From Mesorhizobium sp. J428 (GTDB lineage Bacteria; Pseudomonadota; Alphaproteobacteria; Rhizobiales; Rhizobiaceae), in assembly GCF_024699925.1 (NCBI RefSeq), contig NZ_JAJOMX010000001.1, forward strand, positions 2,952,001-3,016,000: a stretch of DNA of 64,000 bases. The letters run 5' to 3'. The notes under the pieces were generated by a model. The model did no database searches, had not been told where the DNA came from, and saw only the letters and a program-made list of their open reading frames with translations. The position numbers were made by a program, and so were the translations under genes. This document shows positions 28,091 to 37,129 of the stretch, one piece after another; the first letter of the stretch is position 1, and the number at the start of each line of letters is the position of its first letter.

Positions 28091-28813
28091 ATGAACGGGG
28101 AGGCAGAGACAGACGCCGTGCGCTTGCGCGGCGTCGAATACAAATGGACAGCGCGAGATGAATTCGGCCTCTCGATCGACCAGTTTGAGGTTGCCCGCGG
28201 GGAGCGTCTCCTGATGCTTGGCGCATCCGGCAGCGGAAAATCAACGCTGCTCAGCCTGCTGACCGGCCTCGTCTCGCCGCAATCCGGAACGCTCAATATC
28301 TTAGGGACGCGACTGGAAAAGCTAAGCCGCGGCGCACGCGACCAATTCCGCGCCGAGCACTTCGGCATCATCTTCCAGATGTTCAATCTTCTTCCCTATG
28401 GCGCCGTCATCGACAATGTGATGCTGCCGCTCAGCTTCGCACCGAATCGCCGCGCCCGCGCCACTGCCGCCGGCGGCATGCAGAGCGAAGCCCGCCGCCT
28501 CTTGTCCGCCTTGGGGCTTCCGGCTGATATCGGGCGGCAAACGGCGGCCACTTTGAGCGTAGGTCAGCAACAGCGCGTCGCGACGGCGCGGGCGCTCATC
28601 GGTTCACCCGAGATCGTTGTCGCCGACGAGCCGACATCAGCCCTCGACGACGATCGGCAGCAGGATTTTCTCGACCTTCTGTTCGGCCAGATCGAGGCGA
28701 CGGGGGCAACCCTGATCATGGTAAGTCACGACCGACGCTTGACGCAGCATTTCACGCGGGTGATCCAACTCCACGACATTCTGACAACGTCGAAAGGCGG
28801 AGCCCGGGCATGA
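28091..28813 (+). CDS. ABC transporter ATP-binding protein (LolD/MacB type, ZrgB-like)
   Basis: A 240-aa ATPase: Walker A GASGSGKST, Q-loop IIFQMFNLLPYGAV, signature LSVGQQQR (variant of LSGGQ), Walker B IVVADEPTSALDDD and switch His VSHDRR. The LolD-like sequence fits the FtsX-type permease encoded next. It starts one base after the DUF2796 stop, and its end overlaps the permease start by four bases (ATGA). Together with 27508 and 30063 it forms the Zrg-like operon; the transport direction is not established by sequence. Confidence 0.88.
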   Translation: MNGEAETDAVRLRGVEYKWTARDEFGLSIDQFEVARGERLLMLGASGSGKSTLLSLLTGLVSPQSGTLNILGTRLEKLSRGARDQFRAEHFGIIFQMFNLLPYGAVIDNVMLPLSFAPNRRARATAAGGMQSEARRLLSALGLPADIGRQTAATLSVGQQQRVATARALIGSPEIVVADEPTSALDDDRQQDFLDLLFGQIEATGATLIMVSHDRRLTQHFTRVIQLHDILTTSKGGARA

Positions 28814-30066
28814 TCCTCGCGCGTCTTGCCCTTCAATCGCTGCGCAACCGCTGGGTCACGGTGTTGCTGACGATCCTTGCGATCTCGGTCAGCGTCATGC
28901 TTCTGCTCGGTGTCGAGAAAGTGCGCAGCGGCGCGCGAGACAGCTTTGCCGGCACGGTGTCGGGCGCGGATCTGGTCATCGGCGCCCGGTCGGGTGCCAT
29001 GCAGCTCCTTCTCTACTCGGTGTTCCGCATTGGCAACGCCACCAACAATGTCACCTGGCGCAGCTACGAAGACATCGTTTCGCGCCCGGAAGTAGCCTGG
29101 GCAATTCCACTCGCCCTTGGCGACAGTCACCGTGGCTTCCCTGTTATCGGGACGACCCCGGATTATTTCGAGCACTTCCGGTATCGCGGCGGCCAGGCCT
29201 TGGCGTTCGCCGCCGGACAGCCCTTTGATGACCTCTTCGATGTCGTCCTCGGCGCGGACGTTGCGAGCCGGCTTGGCTATGCCATCGGAGACAAGATCGT
29301 CGTTGCGCATGGTGCGGGTTCCCTTGGGCCACAGCATGACGACCTTCCGTTTCGCGTCTCCGGCATTCTGACGCGAACCGGCACGTCGGTGGACAAATCC
29401 CTCCATGTCAGTCTCAAGGCGATCGAGGCGATGCATGTCGACTGGCGGTCCGGTTCACGGATTCCGGGACAAGTTACTCCGGCCGATCGTCTGCGGCAGA
29501 TGTCCCTCCCGACGAGGGCGATAACCGCGGCCATTATCGGCTTGAAGTCGCGCCTGCAGGTTATCGGATTTCAGCGCGACGTGAACGAATACAGGGCCGA
29601 GCCTTTATCAGCCGTCCTGCCCGGCGTCGCTTTGCAGGAGATGTGGGGCCTGGTCGGTACCGCCGAGACCGCATTGCTGGGTGTGTCCGCCATGGTCGTG
29701 GTGACGTCGATGCTCGGCTTGTCGGCGATGATACTGTCGACGCTCAATGAGCGACGTCGTGAGATCGCGATATTGCGCTCGCTGGGCGCGCGACCCGGCA
29801 CGGTCGCGAGCCTTCTTGTCGGAGAGGCGACGCTGCTGACCGTGGCGGGAATTGTGACCGGCACCGCCGCGCTGTATGCGGCCCTGGTGGTGGCTCGCCC
29901 TCTGATCGACCGAAGATTCGGCATCGACATCGGCGTCCAACCCCCATCCACGACCGATGCACTGTTACTGTTGGCAATCTTGATCGGCGGCATGGCAGCA
30001 GGATTCCTGCCAGCCCATCGTGCCTACAGAATGTCCCTCGCAAACGGCATGATGGTGAGAACATGA
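28810..30066 (+). CDS. FtsX/MacB-type ABC permease (ZrgC-like)
   Basis: A 418-aa membrane protein. One N-terminal helix (VTVLLTILAISVSVMLLLGV) is followed by a large periplasmic domain (residues about 40-280) and three C-terminal helices with the FtsX-family cytoplasmic motif LNERRREIAILRSLGARP. This 1+3 helix layout belongs to mechanotransmission-type ABC systems (LolCE, MacB, FtsX), which move or release substrates at the periplasmic face rather than forming an import channel. It overlaps both neighbours by four bases. Confidence 0.88.
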   Translation: MILARLALQSLRNRWVTVLLTILAISVSVMLLLGVEKVRSGARDSFAGTVSGADLVIGARSGAMQLLLYSVFRIGNATNNVTWRSYEDIVSRPEVAWAIPLALGDSHRGFPVIGTTPDYFEHFRYRGGQALAFAAGQPFDDLFDVVLGADVASRLGYAIGDKIVVAHGAGSLGPQHDDLPFRVSGILTRTGTSVDKSLHVSLKAIEAMHVDWRSGSRIPGQVTPADRLRQMSLPTRAITAAIIGLKSRLQVIGFQRDVNEYRAEPLSAVLPGVALQEMWGLVGTAETALLGVSAMVVVTSMLGLSAMILSTLNERRREIAILRSLGARPGTVASLLVGEATLLTVAGIVTGTAALYAALVVARPLIDRRFGIDIGVQPPSTTDALLLLAILIGGMAAGFLPAHRAYRMSLANGMMVRT

Positions 30067-30779
30067 AGCCCCCCAGATTCTTCTTCGCCAATGTGAGATC
30101 GGCGTTCCACTGCATCACTCTCGTTCTGGCTGTTTTGGGCGTCGGCTGCGACGCGGCATTCAGTGAGCGCGCCACCCAGCTGAAATGGGAAATGCTGGTC
30201 CCGCCGACAGAACCGCTGGCAAATTTCGTGGAAGACCTTCCTTCGGAGCAGCAGGAGGCGCTGAGAGATTTCAATTACCTGCAAGGTTACCTGGCGCACG
30301 AGGCGGCCGAACAGCTTGCCGATCAGATCGACGAAGCCAAAAGGAGAGTCGACGCCAACAGGGAGAAGTTTGCAAAGCAAGGCGTCGACATCGATGCGCT
30401 TCACAAACGATACCTCGACTGGGTTGGCGAGATTGAGAGGCGTGGAACCCTTACCGAGAAGAAGTTTGACGGCAAGCAGGTAGCCATTGCCGGCTATTTG
30501 CTGCCCTTGGATTTTGATCCGGACGGCACGACCGAGTTCCTGTTGGTCCCCTATTTCGGTGCGTGCATCCACGAGCCGCCACCGCCGCCGAACCAGGTGA
30601 TCTATGTAAAATCATCCGCTCCATTCGCGCCTGCGAGACTGTTTGAGGGCGTTCTGATCACGGGCACAATGCGAGTACAGTCTGAAAAGAAGGACCTCTC
30701 CTTCGTAGACGGTTCCAGCGAAATTGCTTTGGGCTACGTCCTGGAAGACGGAAGCATCGAGCTTTATCAGAACGAGTAA
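30063..30779 (+). CDS. DUF3299 exported protein (ZrgD-like)
   Basis: A 238-aa protein with an N-terminal hydrophobic export signal ending in a VGCDAAF stretch (possible lipobox GVGC). The C-terminal DUF3299 core has GKQVAIAGYLLPLDFD, EFLLVPYFGACIHEPPPPPNQ and LFEGVLITGTMRV; the 'CIHxPPPPPNQ' element is the family signature. In zrg operons and in other bacterial metal clusters DUF3299 accompanies DUF2796 and the FtsX-like pair. Its start overlaps the permease stop by four bases, so all four genes are one transcript. Confidence 0.82.
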   Translation: MKPPRFFFANVRSAFHCITLVLAVLGVGCDAAFSERATQLKWEMLVPPTEPLANFVEDLPSEQQEALRDFNYLQGYLAHEAAEQLADQIDEAKRRVDANREKFAKQGVDIDALHKRYLDWVGEIERRGTLTEKKFDGKQVAIAGYLLPLDFDPDGTTEFLLVPYFGACIHEPPPPPNQVIYVKSSAPFAPARLFEGVLITGTMRVQSEKKDLSFVDGSSEIALGYVLEDGSIELYQNE

Positions 30780-31119
30780 GGCCGCCCCAAAAGGCCTGCG
30801 CCATTGGGTGTCGCAGCGGTCACGGCCAGCACAGGCTTTGCGCGAGCACCAGATCGACCAACCACGTGTATATCGGCAATGGAAGTGCCGACCAGCGGAT
30901 TGCCTTCGCTTTGTGAGGGTGCACCTCGCATTTCGACCATGACACGCTGCCAACACAGTCTTATGCACCGGCATATTTCTTAGGATTAGGCCGCTGCCAG
31001 TTTGGCACTTGCTCGATTTTCGATATTGTTTCAGCCGGTTAGATAGATTCAGCAGCCTCCGCGTCACGACGGCAAGGCGCTTGGTGATCGTCCAGGTCAC
31101 GCAGGCCGACGAAAATATT
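30780..31119. other. intergenic stretch, no intact gene
   Basis: A small inverted repeat (AGGCC...GGCCT) follows the DUF3299 stop and may end the operon. The rest has only short frames. A minus-strand piece near 31000-31100 reads TITKRLAVVTRRLLNLSNRL and runs on from the trbL remnant in another frame. It could be a fragment of a mobile-element gene but was not recognised. Confidence 0.35.
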
Positions 31120-31413
31120 GGTTGAGCGACGAATCTACCGCCCTCAGGCCGAGCCCGCTGAAGGACTTGAAGACAATACCGGCGAGATCATTGAAGTCGC
31201 CGATGATGAAGGCGAAGAAGCCGCGTCTTCTTCACGAGCCGCTGGACCACGTCATCGGCGGCGCCCCAGGCCCAGAATAAGCCAGCGAGCGTGATGTCGA
31301 TAACGATCAAGCTGGAAGTGAGGAAGGCAACCTCGCCGCCGAGCGACCGAAGCCGGAATCGAATAGGAGGTGAAAGTCGCCAGGAAGCGATCGACAACGC
31401 CGGTGTTGTTCAT
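31120..31413 (-). pseudogene. trbL: trbL remnant (conjugal type IV secretion), several frameshifts
   Basis: ATG 31413 begins MNNTGVVDRFLATFTSY. After frame changes the reading continues GGEVAFLTSSLIVIDITLAG, LFWAWGAADDVVQRLVKKT and, again in a new frame, FAFIIGDFNDLAGIVFKSF, then breaks off at about 31120. This is the N-terminal third of TrbL, the polytopic inner-membrane component of Trb-type conjugation machines (about 400 residues when whole). The gene start overlaps the end of an upstream frame (ATGA), an operon trace. That upstream frame and a 48-codon frame starting at 31656 (MNEQEDERFRLVLLSPQ) are further unrecognised leftovers. Confidence 0.75.
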
Positions 31414-31699
31414 CGCATCAGCGTTTCGTCAGCATCCACCTCGGCCCTATCGACAGAGGCAAAGGGCAAACGGTCTGTGGTCTTGGCCGCTGAAGGTGCT
31501 TCCGCAGTATCAAAATCTGTCGGCGGAATTGTTGGAAAACGCAGTCTCCGAGTTGAGCTCTGACACAATCTTATCCAGCACGCGATTTGCATCCCCTGCG
31601 TCGAACTGAGGCGACAGCAAGACTAGGCGGAACCGCTCATCCTCCTGTTCGTTCATCACGCCTGAGGGTTCAAAAAACGCGGCAGGGCGCCCACGACGT

Positions 31700-33180
31700 A
31701 TGGCGCCGCCGGAATGGCATGGGTTGGCTGTGACATCCATCGTTCACGACCGCGTCGCGCGCGACGGTGTGGCGCGGAGGACCTCGGGCCGCGTTTCTCG
31801 GCTTCGCGACAGGCTGGCATCCTCGCTGGCCGCGCAGTTCCTGGCAGTCGGGGGAATCGTTGCCCTTCTGGCGATGCTTGTCGTCGGCGCGGCCGTCACC
31901 TTCCTGATCGAACGCGCGGTCACCCGCAACGCGGCTGCCACGACCGCGCTCTACGTAGACAGCGTCATAGCTCCGCTTCTGCCGGACATGCGTGCCAGCA
32001 CGGTGCTGGACGACGTCGTGCGGCGCGCACTCGACGAGACGCTCGGCCAGGGCGCGCTCGGCCGACGCCTCGCCGAGATGCGTCTGTGGGCGCTCGACGG
32101 CACCATCCTTTATGCCCAGGAGGACAGCCTGATCGGACGGCGCTTCCCGGTCACTCCGAGCTTGAGGCAGGCATTCGCCGGCAAGATCGTCGCCAACTAC
32201 GATCGTTTCGATGTGCTTGACGGAAGTTCCACCACACCTGCTGGACCGCTTCTGGAAATCTACAATCCCATTCTGCAGCCTTGGTCCGGAGACGTCGTCG
32301 CCGTGATCGAGTTCTACGAACGGGCGGAGGAACTGGAGGCCACGCTGGCCACGACGAGATTGCGCAGTTGGGCGGCAGTGGCAGCGGTGACCTCGCTCTT
32401 CTTCCTGGCACTGAGTGCCATCGTGCTACGCGGCAGCCGCACCATCGACCGGCAGGCCAGCGATTTGAACAACCGTGTCGCCGAACTGACCGGTCTTCTC
32501 GACAGAACCGCGCCCTGCATCGGCGCGTCCAGCGCGCTACCCAGGAGGCGACCGCGCTCAACGAGAGCTATCTGCGGCGTCTCGGCGCCGATCTGCACGA
32601 CGGGCCCGCGCAATTCGTGGCGCTGGCAGCCATGCGTCTCGACAGCGAGTTGGTGCTGGCTGCCGATGCCGATCCCAAGAGGCGCGAGGACGAGATCCGC
32701 AGCATCCGCGGACGTCTTGCCGAGGCGCTCGACGAGATCCGCACCATCTGCCGCGGCCTTGTGCTGCCTCAGATCGAGAGCTCGGATCTTAGCAGCGTCG
32801 TGACCCAGGCTGTCGATACCTACGAGAAATTTTCCGGCGTACGCGTTTCTCGCAGCTTCGCAGCCACTGACGCACCCGTGGCACTGTCCCAACGCATCTG
32901 TGCCTACCGCTTTGTGCAGGAGGCGCTCAACAATGGCTACCGCCATTGCCGCGGAGCGCGCCAGCGCGTCGCCATTGACGCCAGCGGCGGCAGGCTTTCG
33001 ATTTCCGTCAGCGACGACGGGCCTGGTTTCGACCCCTCTGCGATCAGTCCCGAGAGTCTCGGCATCGCCGGCATCCGGGAGAGGATCGAGAGTCTCGGCG
33101 GCACATTCCTGCTGGACACGTCGGCAAGGGGCACGACGCTGGCCATGGTGCTCGACCTGGAGTCTGGGGAACGCGCATGA
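31700..33180 (+). pseudogene. NarL-type sensor histidine kinase, frameshifted
   Basis: The N-terminal part has a transmembrane helix (FLAVGGIVALLAMLVVGAAVTF), a periplasmic sensor domain and a second helix (AAVAAVTSLFFLALSAIVL). At about 32503 the frame is lost (GACAG where GACCAG would restore LLDQNRALHRRV). The second frame carries the HisKA_3 dimerisation box LGADLHDGPAQFVALAAMRL with the phospho-accepting His, and the ATPase N/G boxes FVQEALNN and [11 protein letters not shown]...[15 protein letters not shown]. Total length 1481 nt is one base short. The end overlaps the response regulator by four bases, its cognate partner. The start is taken as ATG 31700; the ribosome site is weak. Confidence 0.85.
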
Positions 33181-33875
33181 GCGACCGAATCTCCGTCGCT
33201 GTCGTCGACGATCATCCGCTTTTCCGCGAGGGCGTGGTCCGCAGCCTCAGCGAAACCGGCCTGTTCGCGATCGTCGCAGAGGGCGCCTCACGCGACGATG
33301 CCGTGCGCATTGCCGCGGAAGCCCGGCCTGACCTCATGCTGATAGATCTGTCGATGCCCGGCAATGGGCTGCATGCCATATCGTCGATCTTGGCCGCCCA
33401 GCCTTCCATTCGCATTGTCGTGCTGACCGTTTCCGAGACGACGGACGACCTCGTCGCAGCGCTGAAAGGCGGCGCCAAGGGTTACCTGCTCAAAGGGATC
33501 GGCTCCCGCGCGCTGGCAGAGATCCTGTCTGCAATCGTTGCTGGCGAGACCTATGTGACGCCCAGCCTCTCGGTCCGTCTCCTGTCGCACCTGTCAGCCG
33601 AAAGGGGCTCGCCCGTCGCGGTCGACCCGGTAAGCGCGCTCAGCGCAAGAGAAAGTGAAGTGCTCGATCTTGTAGCTGCCGGCCTGAGCAACAAGGCAAT
33701 CGCCATTCGCCTCGATCTGCAGGAGAAGACGGTCAAGCACCACGTCTCCCGCATCCTGTCGAAGCTCGGCGCGGGCAACCGGACGGAGGCGGCCATGCTC
33801 TATCACCGCGTCGGCGCGGCCAGCGCTAGTTCCGCCGCAGCCGTTCGTAATCGGCGCCGGTCGCTGGACGGTTGA
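33177..33875 (+). CDS. LuxR/NarL-family response regulator
   Basis: A 232-aa regulator. Receiver domain: acidic pocket [11 protein letters not shown], phospho-acceptor Asp in [10 protein letters not shown], switch residues LTVSE and GAKGYLLK. The C-terminal LuxR HTH is [35 protein letters not shown] (about residues 155-190). It starts within the last codons of the histidine kinase gene. Its 3' end overlaps the convergent glycine-rich secreted protein gene by 50 bases. Possible targets are the envelope-protein genes downstream, an inference from proximity only. Confidence 0.9.
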   Translation: MSDRISVAVVDDHPLFREGVVRSLSETGLFAIVAEGASRDDAVRIAAEARPDLMLIDLSMPGNGLHAISSILAAQPSIRIVVLTVSETTDDLVAALKGGAKGYLLKGIGSRALAEILSAIVAGETYVTPSLSVRLLSHLSAERGSPVAVDPVSALSARESEVLDLVAAGLSNKAIAIRLDLQEKTVKHHVSRILSKLGAGNRTEAAMLYHRVGAASASSAAAVRNRRRSLDG

Positions 33876-34197
33876 CGATCCGACGTCCTTGCGCGTCGCG
33901 CATCTCGTAGCGGCCGCCGCGCACGGACTCCCGAATGCCGTTGCGGTGGCGGATGACCAGCGGCGCGGCGGGCTTGCTCGCCCTGGCTTTGCCTTTGCCC
34001 TTTCCGGTGCCACTTTTCCCCGCATTGCCCTTGCCGTTGCCCCCACCGCCTTTTCCGCCTCCCTTCTTCGCGTGTGCGACTGCCGCCTCGATCGACAGGC
34101 CTCCCGACGTGACATGGAGCGCAAGGGGCTGGGCGACGAATGCCGCTGCAACGGCCGCCACCGCGAAATACCTCCTGAGATGCTGAAATCGGATCAT
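33826..34197 (-). CDS. secreted Gly/Lys-rich hypothetical protein
   Basis: A 123-aa protein with an N-terminal signal ([19 protein letters not shown]), a low-complexity basic stretch rich in Gly and Lys (residues about 44-75: [15 protein letters not shown]...), then a compact C-terminal segment [20 protein letters not shown] typical of small rhizobial envelope proteins. The function is unknown. It overlaps the response regulator gene at the 3' end, which makes antisense effects possible. Confidence 0.65.
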   Translation of the reverse strand: MIRFQHLRRYFAVAAVAAAFVAQPLALHVTSGGLSIEAAVAHAKKGGGKGGGGNGKGNAGKSGTGKGKGKARASKPAAPLVIRHRNGIRESVRGGRYEMRDAQGRRIVNRPATGADYERLRRN

Positions 34198-34320
34198 GCC
34201 GGGTTTCCCTGCTCTGGCGCATCACGACGCACCAGTAAACGGATTGCCCGCCGGGCGTGTTCCACCCGACGGGCGCGACGCGGGAAGGGACGGAGGCCGC
34301 GCCGGTAAGTCCGTGTCGTG

Positions 34321-34413
34321 TCAGCCGACCATTAGGCCGATGCCGACGAAGGCAAAGCAGAATAAGAACAAGGGCCCGAGCAACCAGCGGGCCTGATAGA
34401 CACTGTTGTCCAT
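34321..34413 (-). CDS. 30-residue single-span membrane protein
   Basis: ATG 34413 to TGA 34321, preceded by an AGGAGC ribosome site seven bases upstream. The product is MDNSVYQARW followed by a hydrophobic helix LLGPLFLFCFAFVGIGLMVG and a stop. Such mini-proteins with a charged start and one helix are common beside envelope-stress genes. It lies alone in the 470-base gap between the secreted protein gene and the DUF1236 gene; the rest of that gap is empty. Confidence 0.55.
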   Translation of the reverse strand: MDNSVYQARWLLGPLFLFCFAFVGIGLMVG

Positions 34414-34666
34414 GATCGGCTCCTATGTTGAGCGGACCGTTCGATCCGATCCTGGCCGAACAATCGCAAATGCGGCGCACGTGTTCCCGCCATCGGACCA
34501 ATGCGCCGCGGCGATAGGCCGAAGGTCCTATCCCAATTGCCGAAAGGCCCCCGTGACATGGGCATGAAGCCCGCATCGGGGAACGACCCTTCCATTGCTC
34601 ACGTTCGATGGTCGGCTTCCACCCCAACCGGAAGTTTTGTGAAACACGAACCCGAGAGGATGCGTC

Positions 34667-34969
34667 ATGATACGCACAACACTCGTCGCGCTCGCCCTGG
34701 GCGCTGCAATGGTCGGCGGCGCGCTCGCCCAGACCGTGATCATCCAGCCGGAGCAGGAAACCCTGATCCGCGAATACGTGACCACCCACACGGTTGAACC
34801 AGTCGACGTCACCGGCATCGAGGTCACCGTGGGCGCAACTCTTCCCGAGACCGTGGAACTGCACGCACTGGAAGTTCCCGATGTCCAGCACCGCTACGTC
34901 GTGGTCGACGGCAGGACGGTGCTGGTCGAGCCCGAGACGCGCAAGATCGTCCACGTGATCGACAAGTAG
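34667..34969 (+). CDS. DUF1236 envelope protein, short form
   Basis: A 100-aa exported protein: signal MIRTTLVALALGAAMVGGALA, then a single DUF1236 unit (LIREYVTTHTVEPVDVTGIEVTVGATLPETVELHAL, and RYVVVDGRTVLVEPETRKIVHVI). DUF1236 is a small beta-rich domain of unknown function, common in Hyphomicrobiales. It stands 59 bases before a longer DUF1236 gene and is probably cotranscribed. Confidence 0.8.
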   Translation: MIRTTLVALALGAAMVGGALAQTVIIQPEQETLIREYVTTHTVEPVDVTGIEVTVGATLPETVELHALEVPDVQHRYVVVDGRTVLVEPETRKIVHVIDK

Positions 34970-35028
34970 CGCTCGGGACATATGGCCGGATGATCGGCCC
35001 TCACTCAAACAATCGACAGGAGAACGCC

Positions 35029-35778
35029 ATGAAACGCTTCAACAGACTTGGCTTTGCCGCCGCCCTTCTCGCTGGCTCCGCCCTTTCCGTCACGACTGTT
35101 TCTGCTCAGGAGGCCGACACCACCAAGCCGCCTCTGCAAGACCAGAAGGCTCCTTCGGCCAAGTCCGAGGCACCAGGCCAGAATAAGCTGGACGGCCAGG
35201 CCGCGACCGAGATGGCGCCCGGCCAGAAGCCGCAGTCGGGTGAGGTCGATAGCGCAGCCGAGGCCGCTCCCGGCCAGGTGAAACGCGAAGGCCAGGCTGA
35301 CGCCGCCGGCAAAGCCGGAGAGACCAAGCCCAACGACAACGCCGCGACCGAGACGGCGCCCGGCCAGCAGCAGAAGGCCGGCCAGGCCGATGCCCAGGAT
35401 GCGGCGCCCGGCCAGATGCAGAAGAATGAACAGGCCGACAGCGCCACGGAGGTTGCCCCGGGTCAGCAGAAGCAGGATCGAGCCGGAACTGACCAGCAGC
35501 CGTCGAACGAGACGACCGGCTCGATCGACATTTCGGCCGAGCAGAAGACCGAGATTCGTACGATCATCCAGGAGACCAAGGTCGAGCCGGCCGACATCGA
35601 TATCGATCTGCGCGTCGGCGTCGCAGTTCCCACCACGGTCGAGTTCCACCCGCTGCCGCCGCGTTTCGTCGAGATCGTTCCGCAGTATCGCGGCTATGAA
35701 TACTTCGTCCTGGCCGACGGTCGCATCATCATCGTCGAGCCGACCTCTCACGAGGTGGTCTACATCCTCGTGGTGTAA
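35029..35778 (+). CDS. DUF1236 protein with six APGQ repeats
   Basis: 249 aa. Signal peptide (LGFAAALLAGSALSVTTVSA) then a long low-complexity region (about residues 25-165) with six copies of APGQ, spaced roughly 15-30 residues and followed by Gln/Lys-rich segments with GQAD. The C-terminal DUF1236 domain is IRTIIQETKVEPADIDIDLRV...TVEFHPLPPRFVEIVP...YFVLADGRIIIVEP. ATG 35029 follows aggag. The repeats suggest a flexible periplasmic spacer or cell-wall tether. A strong hairpin follows. Confidence 0.8.
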   Translation: MKRFNRLGFAAALLAGSALSVTTVSAQEADTTKPPLQDQKAPSAKSEAPGQNKLDGQAATEMAPGQKPQSGEVDSAAEAAPGQVKREGQADAAGKAGETKPNDNAATETAPGQQQKAGQADAQDAAPGQMQKNEQADSATEVAPGQQKQDRAGTDQQPSNETTGSIDISAEQKTEIRTIIQETKVEPADIDIDLRVGVAVPTTVEFHPLPPRFVEIVPQYRGYEYFVLADGRIIIVEPTSHEVVYILVV

Positions 35779-35788
35779 CGACCTCGTT

Positions 35789-35826
35789 CGGAGGGCCAGG
35801 CCGTCCACCCGCTGCCTGGCCCTCCG
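35789..35826. terminator. hairpin terminator after the DUF1236 pair
   Basis: Arms CGGAGGGCCAGGC (35789-35801) and GCCTGGCCCTCCG (35814-35826), perfect 13-base pairing with a 12-base loop, ten bases after the stop codon. No long T-tract. Confidence 0.65.
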
Positions 35827-35889
35827 TCACAACTGGCGTCTCGTCTGCCGCGACTCGACTGCTTCGGCAGGTTCTCACACAGGTCGAGA

Positions 35890-36111
35890 TCAGGGCACAA
35901 GCCAGCGCAGATACCCACCATCGATGGTTTCCCGGGCAGCCTTCAGGGTGCGCGCAAGGCAACGGCGCTCGGATGCGTTCTTCCAGTCGAGCGCGCGAGG
36001 GGAAGCAGCATCCGGATTGATAACACTGGCGACTTGGCGTCGCGATACTCCCGCCTTCATCCCATCCCGGGCGATAGATAGACCGAACGCGGCGAGAGTG
36101 AGGAAGATCAA
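35890..36111 (-). CDS. hypothetical small membrane protein
   Basis: 73 aa from the codon at 36111; the frame stays open about 30 codons further upstream, adding a full hydrophobic helix (GAGTVAGILIFLTLAAFGLS), so the true start may lie near 36150-36180 with a non-ATG codon. The C-terminal part, SPRALDWKNASERRCLARTLKAA...GYLRWLVP, looks folded and conserved rather than random. No family was recognised. The 330 bases between it and the transposase remnant at 36444 show nothing else. Confidence 0.35.
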   Translation of the reverse strand: MIFLTLAAFGLSIARDGMKAGVSRRQVASVINPDAASPRALDWKNASERRCLARTLKAARETIDGGYLRWLVP

Positions 36112-36443
36112 GATGCCGGCGACCGTTCCCGCGCCGTAGGCGATACCCGACGCCCGGCCGTGCGAGATCGTGAGCGACGATCGTCATATTGTCCGAGCCG
36201 GGGCTGGCGGCGAACACAGAAGGCCGCCGCGAAGGCGAGTAAGGTCGCAATTTCCATGGAATCCCCGAACGCTGTCAGTGATCTCGGGCTTTCAGGATGC
36301 GCGCATTTCTCCAGTGCGAAAGGGGATGGCGGGGTGACGTCCTAGCGTGGTGTAGCTGGTTATCGCGGTGGTCATCAGCGCTTTCCGGTAGGGCCTGGTT
36401 GTCGAAGCCAACCTTTCCGGAGAGACGACCGAAGGCCGACGAC

Positions 36444-36815
36444 ATGATGAACCTGCGCGCTCGTGGAGAAGTGCGCGGATGCCGATCTGCTGCGCGAGAT
36501 GATCGGCTTTGCCGCCGAGCGGCTGATGGAGATGGAGATGGGGGCGGCGACTGACGCCGCCTGGGGCGAGAAGAGTCCACCCCGGACGGTCGAGCGCAAC
36601 GGCTATCACGACCGGGACTGGGAGACGCGCGCGGGACCGTCGAGCTGTGCATTCGGAAACTCCGGAAGGGCACTTCCCTGGCTTCCTGGAGCCGCGCCGC
36701 ATGGCCGAGAAGCGAGAAGGGCGCTGGCGGCCGTCATTCGGGAAGCCTATGTCCGGGCATCTCGACGCGCTCGGTCGACGAGCTGGTCAAGGCGATGGGC
36801 ATGAGCGGCGTCTCG
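36444..36815 (+). pseudogene. IS256-family transposase, N-terminal remnant
   Basis: Begins at ATG 36444 (MMNLRA...). After a one-base loss it continues [26 protein letters not shown] and [16 protein letters not shown], then in other frames [20 protein letters not shown] and [18 protein letters not shown]. These are the ordered N-terminal segments of IS256-type (Mutator family) transposases, about 400 residues when whole. It stops abruptly at about 36815 and joins an Hsp20 fragment. The DDE residues, which lie further on, are absent. Confidence 0.8.
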
Positions 36816-37115
36816 AACGCCTACGAAATAACGGCCGCGCCGATGGGCCTCGACGAGAAGAATGTAAAGATCAAGCTCTCCAGTCACACCCTGACCATCG
36901 AGGTCGAGAAGAGCGAGGAAAAGGAACACAAGCATAAAGGACTATTATCTATCCGAGCGCCGTTACGGGTCATTCCAGCTTCCAACTTTCCAAAGGGGGC
37001 GACGCCGACAAAATCGACGCCTTCGCCAAAGGCGTGCTGACGGTGAAACTCCCCAAGACCGCCGAGTTGAAGAAAGGTGGAGAAGCAGATCGCGGTCAAG
37101 GCTGCGTCAATTGCT
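36816..37115 (+). pseudogene. Hsp20 (small heat-shock protein) C-terminal remnant
   Basis: Starts directly at the transposase junction with AYEITAAPMGLDEKNVKIKL and SHTLTIEVEKSEEKEHKHK, the beta-sandwich of the alpha-crystallin domain. It then shifts frame (YYLSERRYGSFQ) and ends with the conserved KIDAFAKGVLTVKLPKTAE. The N-terminal arm is missing. It is therefore a truncated, frameshifted hsp20 fused by deletion or transposition to the IS256 fragment. Confidence 0.8.
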
Positions 37116-37129
37116 TCGCCGGGGCACCG

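Noticed and set aside
35029..35778. APGQ repeats as a DNA-level tandem repeat or mobile element
   Set aside because: The units vary in length and codon use and are kept only at protein level, within one open frame with a signal peptide.
36844..37040. 81-codon frame as an intact small heat-shock protein
   Set aside because: It lacks the N-terminal arm, changes frame in the alpha-crystallin domain and begins inside a transposase fragment.
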